Below are positions 56,560 to 64,000 of a stretch of DNA of 64,000 bases, piece by piece; within the stretch, counting starts at the first letter, position 1, and the number at the start of each line of letters is the position of its first letter. The notes beneath the pieces are model-generated. The model saw only the letters and a list, made by a program, of their open reading frames with translations. It had not been told where the DNA came from and did no database searches. A program made the translations under genes and the position numbers. This DNA comes from Streptomyces sp. DH5 (GTDB lineage Bacteria; Actinomycetota; Actinomycetes; Streptomycetales; Streptomycetaceae): assembly GCF_020873915.1 (NCBI RefSeq), contig NZ_JAHWGP010000001.1:186001-250000 (forward strand), read 5' to 3'.

Positions 56560-57099
56560 TCAGATGGGGGTGGTGGCCTCCAGATCGAGGAGGTAGCGCT
56601 TGGCGGCCACACCGCCGGCGTAGCCGCTGACGCCGCCGGACGAGGCGACGACGCGGTGGCAGGGGACGATCACGCACACGGGGTTCGCGCCCAGAGCGCG
56701 TCCCACCGCGCGGGCCGCACCCGGCCGGCCCATCCGCTGCGCCAGCGCGCCGTACGTGCCCGTGCGGCCGTACGCCGCGAAGCCGTCCAGCGAGGCGACC
56801 GTGTGGCGGACGAACGGAGAGGCCAGCCGGAGATCCACCGGGAGGGAGAAGGCCCGCAGCCGCCCGCTGAGATAGGCGTCCAGCTGGGCGCGGGTCCGCG
56901 CCAGCAGGTCCTCCCGCACGTCCGTCGGTTCTTCGACGGTGACGCCCCGGCACGCGGTCAGACGGGCAAGCACCTCCTCAGGGGAGGCGAACGCGCAGGA
57001 GAGGACGGCGTCGTCCGACGCGGCGAGTGTCAGCGTTCCCACCGGCGTGGGGTGACGCGTGAGCGAGACCCGCGCGGCGGACAGGGTGGCGGTGGACAT
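56560..57099 (-). CDS. ogt: O6-alkylguanine-DNA alkyltransferase, copy 2
   Basis: 179 residues. The active-site motif is VPCHRVVASSGGVSGYAGG (Cys147), with the upstream Asn hinge GRALGANPVCVI and Arg-rich recognition helix. The N-terminal ribonuclease-H-like domain is present. Of two adjacent ATGs I chose 57099, 7 nt after GAGGAG. It is third in the operon sigma-ada-ogt, 34 bp after the Ada-like gene. It is not a close copy of the alkyltransferase at 51.9 kb. Confidence 0.92.
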   Translation of the reverse strand: MSTATLSAARVSLTRHPTPVGTLTLAASDDAVLSCAFASPEEVLARLTACRGVTVEEPTDVREDLLARTRAQLDAYLSGRLRAFSLPVDLRLASPFVRHTVASLDGFAAYGRTGTYGALAQRMGRPGAARAVGRALGANPVCVIVPCHRVVASSGGVSGYAGGVAAKRYLLDLEATTPI

Positions 57100-57133
57100 C
57101 ATGACACTCCTCGATCGGTCCTTGCGTCCGCCG

Positions 57134-57943
57134 TCAGGCCGCCACGGGACGGCAGACGAGGCAGGCGCGGTATCCGGCACCGCGGGCCTCGGCGGCGTTG
57201 TGGAACGGCCGTTGGTGGGCCGGCGTGATCCGGCGGGCGTGCGCACACGTCGGATGGCAGAAGATACGCGTGGTGTCGCTGCCCAGCAGCACCGTCCCGT
57301 CCCGCGCGAACCTCGCGAACCGGGCCATGTCGATGCCTTCCGCGGAGCGCAGCGCCCGCCCGGTGCCGGGGAGGTACGCGGCGTCGCAAGGGGTGCCGTC
57401 CTCGTACGTCACCCGGTGGCAGGGCACCAGCAGCACCACGGGATTGGCCCGCAGCGCGTCGGGCACCACCGACTCCTCGTCGACTCCGGCCTCCCGGGCG
57501 ATCCAGCTCGCCGGGCGCAGCTGCCCCTTCGGAACGCGCCGCACCGCCTCCAGGACCGCGCGCTGCCCGGAGGGCAGCGGGCCCAGATCGACCGGGAGCC
57601 TCCCCGCACGCCCGGTCCGCACCGCGGTACGCAGCCCGGTGAGGGGCACCGTGCCGCGGATCGCCGTGCGTCCGGTCCGGCTCCAGTGGAGCTCCTCGAA
57701 CATCTCGGTGCTCACCACCATCGTCTCCAGCACGGCGCCGGTGACGGCCTGCGGACTGAACGCGACGTACAGTCCGCCGCTGTCGGTCTCCAGGCGCACG
57801 TAGCTGTCGTAGCGGTCACGGGGAATCCCCACCCGCCGCAGTACCCGCAGCCCGAAATCCAGCGGTGCGGGAGACGTGAGATCGGCCAGCGCGCTCTCCA
57901 CCTCGGCTCCCGGAGGCGGGACGCCTTCGTCGTTCGGACTCAC
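57134..57943 (-). CDS. Alkyltransferase domain fused to a C-terminal Ada metal-binding domain (transposed Ada)
   Basis: 269 residues. Residues about 20-200 form a methylguanine transferase with LVPCHRV (Cys175), though the Gly-rich loop after it is lost. Residues 215-267 form an Ada Zn domain with Cys229, Cys233, Cys261 and Cys264, spaced 4-28-3, against 4-27-3 in E. coli Ada. In E. coli the Ada domain is N-terminal and followed by an AraC-type DNA-binding domain; here it is C-terminal and there is no AraC domain. The gene overlaps the ECF sigma stop (GTGA). It may sense methylphosphotriesters and act on or with the sigma factor, which is inference. Confidence 0.82.
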   Translation of the reverse strand: MSPNDEGVPPPGAEVESALADLTSPAPLDFGLRVLRRVGIPRDRYDSYVRLETDSGGLYVAFSPQAVTGAVLETMVVSTEMFEELHWSRTGRTAIRGTVPLTGLRTAVRTGRAGRLPVDLGPLPSGQRAVLEAVRRVPKGQLRPASWIAREAGVDEESVVPDALRANPVVLLVPCHRVTYEDGTPCDAAYLPGTGRALRSAEGIDMARFARFARDGTVLLGSDTTRIFCHPTCAHARRITPAHQRPFHNAAEARGAGYRACLVCRPVAA

Positions 57944-58530
57944 TTCAACACCTCCCTCGGGGGCGGGTCCTTGGTCTCGAGCAGCACGCGAAGGCTACCG
58001 ATTCCCCGGGACACCTGCGCTTTCACCGTGCCCACCGGACACCCTTGGGCCTCGGCGATCTCCGCGTAGCTCAGACCGACCACGTGCCGCAGGACCACGG
58101 CGACCCTCGGGCTCTCCGGTAACTGGATCAGTGCCGCGACCAGCCGCCCGCGGTCTTCGCTGGTCGACGCCCGTTCCTCGGGCCCCGGCCGTTGGTCCGG
58201 CCACGTCAGGCACGTGTCCTCCGCGGCCGTGGCCGCCACGGGACGCCGCACACTCGTACGGACGTGGTTGCGCCAGACGTTGGCCGCGATGGTCATCAGC
58301 CAGGCCCGCGGCCGCAGCGCCCGGCGACGCTCCGGGGAATAGCTCTGCAGAGCGGTGTACGCGCGCAGGAACGTGTCCTGTCCCAGGTCGTCCGCCTCGG
58401 CGGCGGAACCGCAGACCCGGAACAGGAACGCGCGAACCGCCGTGGCGTGGATGCGAACCAGCTCCGTGAAGCCGTCGTCGAGATCCACTGCCAGGCGCTC
58501 GGTCAGCTGCTCGGCCATCTCGTCCATCAC
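57940..58530 (-). CDS. ECF-type RNA polymerase sigma factor
   Basis: 196 residues. Region 2 is AFLFRVCGSAAEADDLGQDTFLRAYTAL, and region 4 is LPESPRVAVVLRHVVGLSYAEIAEAQG followed by the helix-turn-helix GTVKAQVSRG. There is no anti-sigma gene next to it. The gene is first in an operon with ada-like and ogt genes. A promoter motif that recurs three more times in the cluster lies 6 nt before the GTG at 58530, indicating a leaderless, autoregulated transcript. ATG 58527 is the alternative start. Confidence 0.88.
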   Translation of the reverse strand: MMDEMAEQLTERLAVDLDDGFTELVRIHATAVRAFLFRVCGSAAEADDLGQDTFLRAYTALQSYSPERRRALRPRAWLMTIAANVWRNHVRTSVRRPVAATAAEDTCLTWPDQRPGPEERASTSEDRGRLVAALIQLPESPRVAVVLRHVVGLSYAEIAEAQGCPVGTVKAQVSRGIGSLRVLLETKDPPPREVLK

Positions 58531-58536
58531 AGTTCA

Positions 58537-58564
58537 GAACACCGCGGCTCGGAGAAGGGTTGCA
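58537..58564 (-). promoter_or_regulatory. ECF-type promoter motif, site 2 (sigma-ada-ogt operon)
   Basis: Minus strand: TGCAACC (58564-58558), 14 nt, GGTGTTC (58543-58537). GTG of the sigma gene follows after 6 nt. Presence before the sigma gene itself suggests autoregulation. Confidence 0.72.
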
Positions 58565-58582
58565 CGGTGCCCGGAGTGCCGC

Positions 58583-60271
58583 TCATCGGCCCTCCGGCCG
58601 TACCGACTGGCGGTGCCGGAACACGTCGCCGGGGTCCCAGTCCCGCTTGACCCGCTGCAGCCGCGGATAGTTGGACCCGTAGTAGAGCTGGTGCCAGGGG
58701 ACGGGGGAGGTGTTCCACCGGGGGTCGCCCAGGTCGGCGTCCGGGTAGTTGACGTAGCAGCCGTCCGTGGCCGCGGACGGGACGGGAACGCCGCCGGTAC
58801 CCGCGAACACGTCCCGGTAGGACTCGCGGATCCAGGCCAGGCTGTCCGCCTCCCGCGCGGGGTCGGACCAGAAGATCCCCCACAGTGCCTTGAAGGCGGA
58901 GTCGCGGTGCACGGAGGCCGTCGCACCGGGGGCCACGGCGTTGACCTGCCCGCCGAACGAACTGAGGGTGATCCCGGCCGCGGGGTTGCCGCGAGCGTCC
59001 TGCGTCAGCCGGTGGTACATGATCTCGGCCTGGGTCGTGCTGAAGGGCTTCCTCAGGTACGCCGACTTGAAGTCACTGCACTGGGTGGGGTCGTTGACCA
59101 GCGCGTTGGTCGTGCCCAGCAGCCTCGTCGCCCGCAGCCAGGGGATCCGGCGGGCCGGGGCGAAGCCGGCCGGGGCGACCATCTTGCCCGCCGGGCCCGC
59201 GGCACCGGCCGGGCGGGCCCGCACGCCGCGGGTGACCGCCGCCAGGAAGGCCTCGAGACGGGCCCCGGCATCCGCGGGGGTGGCGTCCGCCTGCGTGGTC
59301 AGGGTGATCGAGCCGCCGGCGCGGTGACCGAGCACCAGGTAGCTGCACAGCCCGTCGTAGGGGCCGCCGGGGGCGCGGTGCTCGGCGTGCCAGCGGCCGT
59401 AGTTGCCGACCAGCGCCGTGAAGTCGTCGCGGTCGAGCGCCTCCCACGGCCAGGAGAGGGAGCTGAGCAGGACATCGCGCGGCGGGGCCGGCAGCAGGCC
59501 GTCCGGTCCGGTGCCGACGGCGCCCGGACTGCGGAAGAGGAAGCGGGTGACCAGGCCGAAGTTGCCGCCGCCGCCCCCGGTGTGGGCCCACCACAGCTCA
59601 CGGCGGGGATCGTCGGCCTCCCGGGTCGCGGTGACCAGCCGGGCCTCGCCCCCGGCGTCGACCACGACCAGCTCCACCCCGTACAGGTGGTCCACGACCA
59701 GGCCGTCCCGACGGCAGAGCATGCCCCAGCCGCCGCCGCTGACGTGCCCGCCGGCCCCCACCGAGAAGCAGATGCCGGCCGGCACCGTGAGACCCCAGTT
59801 CAGGTACAGCGTCTCGTAGACGTCCAGCAGCCGGGCACCCGCCTCCACGGCGAAGGCACGGTGCCCGGGGTCGTAGTACACCCGGTTCATGCCCGACACG
59901 TCGACCACCGTCTCCGCCGCGGGGTGGAAGACGAAGTCCTCGTAGCAGTGCCCGCCGCTGCGTACGGACAGGCGCCGCCCGGACCGCAGCGCGTCCCGTA
60001 CCGCCGCGAGGGCCTGCCGCGGGGTGTGCACCAGGTGGACGGCCCCGGGGGAGGCGACCCAGCGCTGGTTCCAGCCCCGCACCAGCTCCCCGTAACGGCG
60101 GTCCTCCGGGGTGACGACCTCCCGGGGCAACGCGCCGGCCGTCGTACCCCGTCCCGCCACGGGTGCCGCGGCCGCGGTCCCGCCGGGCAGCAGGGCCGCG
60201 GCGCCGACGCCCGCCGACGCCGTCAGGAATCCGCGCCGGCCGGCCATCCCGGTGCCTGGGTGTCTGCGCAT
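58583..60271 (-). CDS. Tat-exported FAD-dependent oxidase (berberine-bridge-enzyme family)
   Basis: 562 residues. A twin-arginine signal (GRRGFLTASAG, residues 11-21) points to export of the folded enzyme. The FAD domain has RSGGHCYEDF (His108) and PAGICFSVGAGGH (Cys168), the two residues that bind FAD covalently in bicovalent flavoproteins. The C-terminal BBE segment is YYGSNYPRLQRVKRDWDP. Relatives such as aclacinomycin oxidoreductase do late oxidations in antibiotic pathways. GGGGAC precedes the ATG. It lies 55 bp before the sigma operon on the same strand. Confidence 0.9.
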   Translation of the reverse strand: MRRHPGTGMAGRRGFLTASAGVGAAALLPGGTAAAAPVAGRGTTAGALPREVVTPEDRRYGELVRGWNQRWVASPGAVHLVHTPRQALAAVRDALRSGRRLSVRSGGHCYEDFVFHPAAETVVDVSGMNRVYYDPGHRAFAVEAGARLLDVYETLYLNWGLTVPAGICFSVGAGGHVSGGGWGMLCRRDGLVVDHLYGVELVVVDAGGEARLVTATREADDPRRELWWAHTGGGGGNFGLVTRFLFRSPGAVGTGPDGLLPAPPRDVLLSSLSWPWEALDRDDFTALVGNYGRWHAEHRAPGGPYDGLCSYLVLGHRAGGSITLTTQADATPADAGARLEAFLAAVTRGVRARPAGAAGPAGKMVAPAGFAPARRIPWLRATRLLGTTNALVNDPTQCSDFKSAYLRKPFSTTQAEIMYHRLTQDARGNPAAGITLSSFGGQVNAVAPGATASVHRDSAFKALWGIFWSDPAREADSLAWIRESYRDVFAGTGGVPVPSAATDGCYVNYPDADLGDPRWNTSPVPWHQLYYGSNYPRLQRVKRDWDPGDVFRHRQSVRPEGR

Positions 60272-60380
60272 GCCCGTCGTCCCCCTGACTGGTCGCGGTC
60301 CGCCCCGCGGTTCGGCGGCTGGCGGGGACCCTAGCCGTCCCAACCGTCGCGGGCACTCGGGATGTTGCGGCCGAATTCCC

Positions 60381-60408
60381 TGCAACCGGCTCGCCGGGAC
60401 CGGTGTTC
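60381..60408 (+). promoter_or_regulatory. ECF-type promoter motif, site 1 (exporter operon)
   Basis: Plus strand: TGCAACC (60381-60387), 14 nt, GGTGTTC (60402-60408), 36 nt before the MFS ATG, leaving room for a normal leader with the AAGGGGA site. Same core and spacing as the three minus-strand sites. Confidence 0.72.
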
Positions 60409-60444
60409 CACCTCCCGACAGGCAACCGAACCGAAGGGGACACC

Positions 60445-61908
60445 ATGTCCGACGTGGGGGAGATGACCGGCGCACGGACCGGCGCTCCAGCCGATGCGGA
60501 ACGCATGACGAGCCGGCAGAAAATGGCCCTCGCGGTCCTGCTCGGCGCGCAGTTCATGCTGGCCGCCGACTTCTCCATCCTGACCGTCGCCCTGCCGGTC
60601 ATCGGCGACTCGCTCGGCTTCTCGCTGGACACGCTGCAGTGGATCACCACCGGGTTCGCGCTGCCCGCTGCCGGGTTCACCCTGCTCTTCGGGCGCATCG
60701 CCGACCTGTTCGGCCGCCGCAAGGTGTTCCTGTCCGGCATCGCCCTGCTGGCCGCCGGTTCACTGGTGGGCGGGATCGCGCAGTCGCCGGAGGTGCTGCT
60801 GGCGGCCCGGGTGGCGCAGGGCGTGGCCACCGCCATCTCGGTGCCCTCCGCACTTGCGCTGCTGACCACCACCTTTCCCGAGGGGCCGCTGCGGCAGCGC
60901 GCGCTCGGCCTCAACGGCGCCCTGCTCGGCGGCGGGTTCAGCGCCGGCGCGGTGCTGGGCGGCGCCCTGACCGAACTCCTGAGCTGGCGCTGGTCGTTCC
61001 TGATCAACGTGCCGGTGGCCGCCCTGGTCCTGATCGGCACGCTCGCGGTGATCCCCGAGGGGCGTGCGGCCACGCGTACCCGGCTCGACCTGCCCGGCGC
61101 CGCCACGGTCACCCTCGGCATGCTCGCCCTGGTCTTCGGCGTCACCACGGCCGGCGAGGAGGGCTGGGCGCACGCCGAGGTGTACCTCTGGCTGGCCGCC
61201 GCGGTGGTGCTCCTCGTGGCCTTCTGGTTCATCGAGCTCAAGTCGGCCAACCCCCTGGTCCCCGTCCGGGTGCTGAAGCGGCGCACGGTCCGGTGGGGCA
61301 ACTTCGGCGGCTTCGCCTCGATCGCCATGACCACGGCGACCTCGTTCTCCACCACCCTGTACATGCAGAAGGTGCTCGACTTCCCGGCCTTCACCACGGG
61401 AGTCGTCATCGGCCTTCCCGGACTGCTGACCGTGCTCGGCGGCACCATCGCGCCGCGGCTGCTGAGCAGGATCGGGGTACCGGCCGTCCTCGCGCTCTCC
61501 CTCGTGGTCCAGTGCGTCGGCTACGGCGTGCTGCTCCTGCTCGGTGAGGAATCCTCGACCGGTGTGCTCCTCGTGCTCCTCGCCCTGTCGGTGGGCTTCT
61601 TCGGACACGCCTACAGCCTCGTGGCCTACATGGTCAGCGCGACCTCCGAACTGCCGGACGACGAGCAGGGCCTGGCCACCGGCCTGACCACCATGAGCAT
61701 GCAGATCGCCATCACTCTCGGCATCCCGGTCATCAGCGCCGTGATCGCGGCCAGGGCCTCCGCCCTCGAGGACGACCACTCACCGGCCGGCGCCATGCTC
61801 GGCGGCATCCACGCCGGCGTCCTGGCGCTGGCCGCGTTCCTGCTGCTGTCCGCCCTCCTGGTCCGCCTGGGGCTCGGCCGGACCTCGGCGAAGGCGGGTG
61901 CGCGATGA
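60445..61908 (+). CDS. MFS exporter, DHA2 (14-TM drug) family
   Basis: 487 residues with about 14 membrane segments. Family motifs: DFSILTVALPVIGDSL in TM1, GRIADLFGRRKVFLSG (loop 2-3 motif A) and the motif C region LNGALLGGGFSAGAVLGGAL. DHA2 proteins export drugs with protons and often give self-resistance in producers. AAGGGGA precedes the ATG. Its stop overlaps the SDR start, so exporter, SDR and cupin form one operon. Confidence 0.9.
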   Translation: MSDVGEMTGARTGAPADAERMTSRQKMALAVLLGAQFMLAADFSILTVALPVIGDSLGFSLDTLQWITTGFALPAAGFTLLFGRIADLFGRRKVFLSGIALLAAGSLVGGIAQSPEVLLAARVAQGVATAISVPSALALLTTTFPEGPLRQRALGLNGALLGGGFSAGAVLGGALTELLSWRWSFLINVPVAALVLIGTLAVIPEGRAATRTRLDLPGAATVTLGMLALVFGVTTAGEEGWAHAEVYLWLAAAVVLLVAFWFIELKSANPLVPVRVLKRRTVRWGNFGGFASIAMTTATSFSTTLYMQKVLDFPAFTTGVVIGLPGLLTVLGGTIAPRLLSRIGVPAVLALSLVVQCVGYGVLLLLGEESSTGVLLVLLALSVGFFGHAYSLVAYMVSATSELPDDEQGLATGLTTMSMQIAITLGIPVISAVIAARASALEDDHSPAGAMLGGIHAGVLALAAFLLLSALLVRLGLGRTSAKAGAR

Positions 61909-62672
61909 TCTCCCTCACGGGAAAGACGGCGGTGGTCACCGGCGCCGGCCGCGGTCTCGGCCGCGCCACCGCGCTGCGGCTGGCCGACCGCGGGGCCCTG
62001 GTGGCGGTCCACTACTCGGCCGCTGCCCGGGCGGCCGACGAGGTCGTCACCACCATCCGCGAGGCGGGTGGCACGGCCTTCGCCGTGCAGGCGGACCTCT
62101 CCGCTGCCGACGGGCCCGACCGGCTCTGGGCCGCATTCGGTGAGGGCGCCGCCGAATGGGGCGCCGACGGTGCCGTGGACATTCTGGTGAACAATGCCGC
62201 AACGTCTGTCCGGGCCACGCTCGAGGAAACCAAGGCCGAAGACTTCGAGCGCATGGTCGCGGTCAACATGCGGGCGCCGTTCTTTCTCATTCAGCAGGCA
62301 CTCGGACGATTGCGGAACGGGGCCCGCATCGTTAATGTGACGTCAGCCGTGACACGTTCGGCCTATCCTGAAGTCATTGCCTACGGGCTGACGAAAGGCG
62401 CGCTGAACACCCTGACCCTGACCCTGGCCCAAGAGCTGGGTCCGCGCGGAATAACGGTGAACGCGGTTTCTCCGGGGACTATGGACACCGACGTCAATGC
62501 GGGATGGCTGCGGGGCAACCCCGAGGCGGAGGAGGCCGTGGCCCAGCAGGCGGCCCTGCGCCGGGTGGGGCAGCCCGAGGACGTGGCGGACGTGATCGCC
62601 TTCCTCGCCTCCGACGAGGCGCGCTGGGTCACCGGGCAGGTCATCGAGGCGAGCGGTGGTGCACGGCTCTGA
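61905..62672 (+). CDS. Short-chain dehydrogenase/reductase
   Basis: 255 residues. The NAD(P)-binding motif is VVTGAGRGLGRA, followed by the NNAA motif and catalytic Ser (NVTSAVTRSAYPEV), Tyr and Lys (AYGLTKGA). The tail QVIEASGGARL is of the classical FabG-like type. It overlaps the exporter gene by 4 bp. Substrate is unknown; a keto group of the cluster product is likely. Confidence 0.9.
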   Translation: MISLTGKTAVVTGAGRGLGRATALRLADRGALVAVHYSAAARAADEVVTTIREAGGTAFAVQADLSAADGPDRLWAAFGEGAAEWGADGAVDILVNNAATSVRATLEETKAEDFERMVAVNMRAPFFLIQQALGRLRNGARIVNVTSAVTRSAYPEVIAYGLTKGALNTLTLTLAQELGPRGITVNAVSPGTMDTDVNAGWLRGNPEAEEAVAQQAALRRVGQPEDVADVIAFLASDEARWVTGQVIEASGGARL

Positions 62673-62717
62673 CCGGCGGGCGGCGACGCACCCGCCCCGA
62701 CGAAGAGGAGATCCAGC

Positions 62718-63362
62718 ATGACGGTCCGGCCGGGAGAGGTATACGAGAACCCGAGGTGCCGTGAGCGGGTGGTGATCCGGACACCCGCGGCGGAGACGGG
62801 CGGGGAGCGGACCATCATGGACGTGTACGTCCAGCCGGGCGGCGCCGTGTCCGGTGCTCACGTCCACCCCCTGAGCGAGGAGCGGTTCACGCTGGTCCGC
62901 GGCCGGGTCGCCTTCGACGTCGACGGGCGGGAGACCGTGCTCGAACGGCCGGGGCAGACCATCCTGATACCGGCCGGGAGCAAGCACCGGTGGTGGAACG
63001 CGGGGGACGAGGAGTCCCGCCACGTCTGCGAGCTGATCGGCCGGGCCGAACGGTTCGAACAGCTGGTGCTGCGCCAGCTGTTCGGGCTGGCCCAGGACGG
63101 CAAGACCACCCCGGAGGGGATGCCGCACCTGCTCCAGCAGGCCGTCACCACGCTGGAGTTCCAGGACGTGCTGCGCTTCACGTCGCCGGCCTGGCCGGTG
63201 CAGCGCCTGCTGTTCGGTGTGCTGGCACCCGTGGCACGGCTTCTGGGTTACCAGGGCTGCAACCCCGAGTACATGCTCCGCAAGCCCAGCGAGACGGCGG
63301 AACTCGAACCGCTTCCCGCCGAAGTGGCCTCCTGGCACTACGGACCGCGTCCGGCCGCGTGA
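62718..63362 (+). CDS. Cupin-domain protein
   Basis: 214 residues. The cupin metal motif is GAHVHPLSEERFTLVRGRVAF, and the second motif is PAGSKHRWWNAG, giving His, His, Glu and His ligands. The C-terminal 90 residues (LQQAVTTLEFQDVLRFTSP) are helical and not assigned. GGAGAT lies before the ATG. It is third in the exporter-SDR-cupin operon, and a strong terminator follows. It could be an oxygenase, isomerase or cyclase. Confidence 0.85.
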   Translation: MTVRPGEVYENPRCRERVVIRTPAAETGGERTIMDVYVQPGGAVSGAHVHPLSEERFTLVRGRVAFDVDGRETVLERPGQTILIPAGSKHRWWNAGDEESRHVCELIGRAERFEQLVLRQLFGLAQDGKTTPEGMPHLLQQAVTTLEFQDVLRFTSPAWPVQRLLFGVLAPVARLLGYQGCNPEYMLRKPSETAELEPLPAEVASWHYGPRPAA

Positions 63363-63398
63363 AGGGGTTGAGGGAAGAATAGGATTGACGGCAAGGCG

Positions 63399-63432
63399 AA
63401 GCGGTGCGGCCCGGTAATGGGCCGCACCGCTT
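63399..63432 (+). terminator. Intrinsic terminator after the cupin gene
   Basis: aagcggtgcggccc and gggccgcaccgctt form a perfect 14-bp stem with loop ggtaat, followed by atttgttt. It ends the exporter-SDR-cupin operon, so the methyltransferase gene needs its own promoter. Confidence 0.85.
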
Positions 63433-63517
63433 ATTTGTTTGTCGTGGATTCAAGCATTCCGGATGTCTGTAGCGACTCTGGTGCGCTTCTGGTGCGGGTA
63501 ATGCCATGCTTTTCTGC

Positions 63518-64000
63518 ATGAGGCCGAAACTGGTATCCGAGGCGTTGTACGACTACATCGTCGAAAACAGCAGTCCGATCGATGGCGCCCAAAGAAATCT
63601 GATTGAACGGACAGTTGATGTCGGGGAACGGTCGCGTATGCAGATCGGAACCGCCCAGGGAACGCTCTTCACCCTGCTGACCCGGCTGATGTCGGCCCGG
63701 AAGGTCCTGGAGATCGGCACCTTCACCGGTTACTCGGCTCTGGCTCTCGCCAAGGGGCTGCCCGACGACGGCCGGCTTCTCACCTGTGACGTGAACGAGG
63801 AGTGGGCCGCCATCGCCCAGGAGGCGTGGAAGGAGGCGGGGGTCGCCGACCTGATCGACGTCAGGATCGGACCGGCTCTGGACACCTTGCGCGCCCTGCC
63901 CCCGGCCCCGGAGTGGGACCTGGCGTTCATCGACGCGGACAAGGACAACTACATCGCGTACTACGAGGAGATCGTGCCCCGCATCCGGCCCGGCGGCGCG
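63518..64000 (+). CDS. SAM-dependent O-methyltransferase (caffeoyl-CoA OMT type), 5' part
   Basis: 161 codons are visible and the frame is open at the right edge. The SAM motif I is KVLEIGTFTGYSALALAKGL, with the acidic residue of motif II in LTCDVNEEW and the metal-binding segment AFIDADKDNY, typical of Mg-dependent catechol-type methyltransferases. ATG 63518 is used; ATG 63506 in frame is possible. Neither has a good ribosome-binding site. It would methylate a catechol or phenol of the cluster product. Confidence 0.88.
   Translation, partial: MRPKLVSEALYDYIVENSSPIDGAQRNLIERTVDVGERSRMQIGTAQGTLFTLLTRLMSARKVLEIGTFTGYSALALAKGLPDDGRLLTCDVNEEWAAIAQEAWKEAGVADLIDVRIGPALDTLRALPPAPEWDLAFIDADKDNYIAYYEEIVPRIRPGGA

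Noticed and set aside
60290-60350. Possible fifth ECF-type site on the minus strand before the FAD oxidase gene (CGCAACA at about 60340)
   Set aside because: The downstream element at the right spacing reads GACGGTT, not GGTGTTC, so it does not fit the motif.
63258-63285. TGCAACC inside the cupin gene
   Set aside because: No GGTGTTC at the required distance.

Overview
The window is high-GC actinobacterial DNA with Streptomyces character: strong G/C bias at third codon positions, GTG and TTG starts, many 4-bp start/stop overlaps, a geosmin synthase, a subtilisin-inhibitor (SSI) gene, a ScbR-type regulator and a SARP regulator with TTA codons. Roughly 1-50 kb reads as conserved Streptomyces core chromosome. 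Roughly 51-64 kb reads as an accessory island that runs into a biosynthetic gene cluster cut by the right edge.

Layout. 1-3 kb: start of a nitrate/nitrite-type sensor kinase, a sugar-type binding lipoprotein and an orphan gamma-butyrolactone-receptor-like TetR regulator with an ARE-like operator. 3.04-4.82 kb: an intact IS608-like IS200/IS605 element (tnpA, tnpB, candidate omega RNA). 4.8-12.4 kb: DUF89 protein, geosmin synthase, PDZ protein, a frameshifted metallophosphoesterase, M24 peptidase, an APH-fold protein without the catalytic Asp, and a truncated CGNR zinc-finger gene. 12.4-27.8 kb: trehalose-from-glycogen enzymes TreZ, TreY and GlgX, with DUF1707-FHA, SSI, M14 peptidase and a six-gene stressosome/phosphatase/hybrid-kinase operon between TreZ and TreY. 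28-34.3 kb: HEPN protein, DEDDh exonuclease, APH kinase and a sugar ABC importer lacking its own ATPase. 34.3-36.6 kb: a macrolide/lincosamide resistance locus (erm then mgt) with a leader peptide and attenuator. 36.7-41.2 kb: MMPL transporter, DUF1697, a DsbA-fold protein and a CbiX chelatase. 41.2-50 kb: sulfur assimilation on the minus strand (leader peptide, sulfite reductase, Zn-ribbon protein, cysH, cysC, cysD, cysN, sulfonate-type ABC genes, chelatase).

51-64 kb: two 2OG-Fe(II) oxygenases flank an O6-alkylguanine transferase, followed by MarR and SARP regulators, an adenylating enzyme, an operon of ECF sigma factor, a transposed-domain Ada-like protein and a second alkyltransferase, a Tat-exported FAD oxidase, a DHA2 exporter, SDR, cupin and O-methyltransferase genes. 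A motif GCAAC(C/G)-N14-GGTGTTC occurs four times between 54.1 and 60.4 kb, in front of the ECF gene itself, the ligase, the exporter operon and a minus-strand site upstream of marR. I read this as a self-controlled ECF regulon tying alkylation repair to a biosynthetic cluster, possibly for a DNA-alkylating metabolite. That product prediction is inference.
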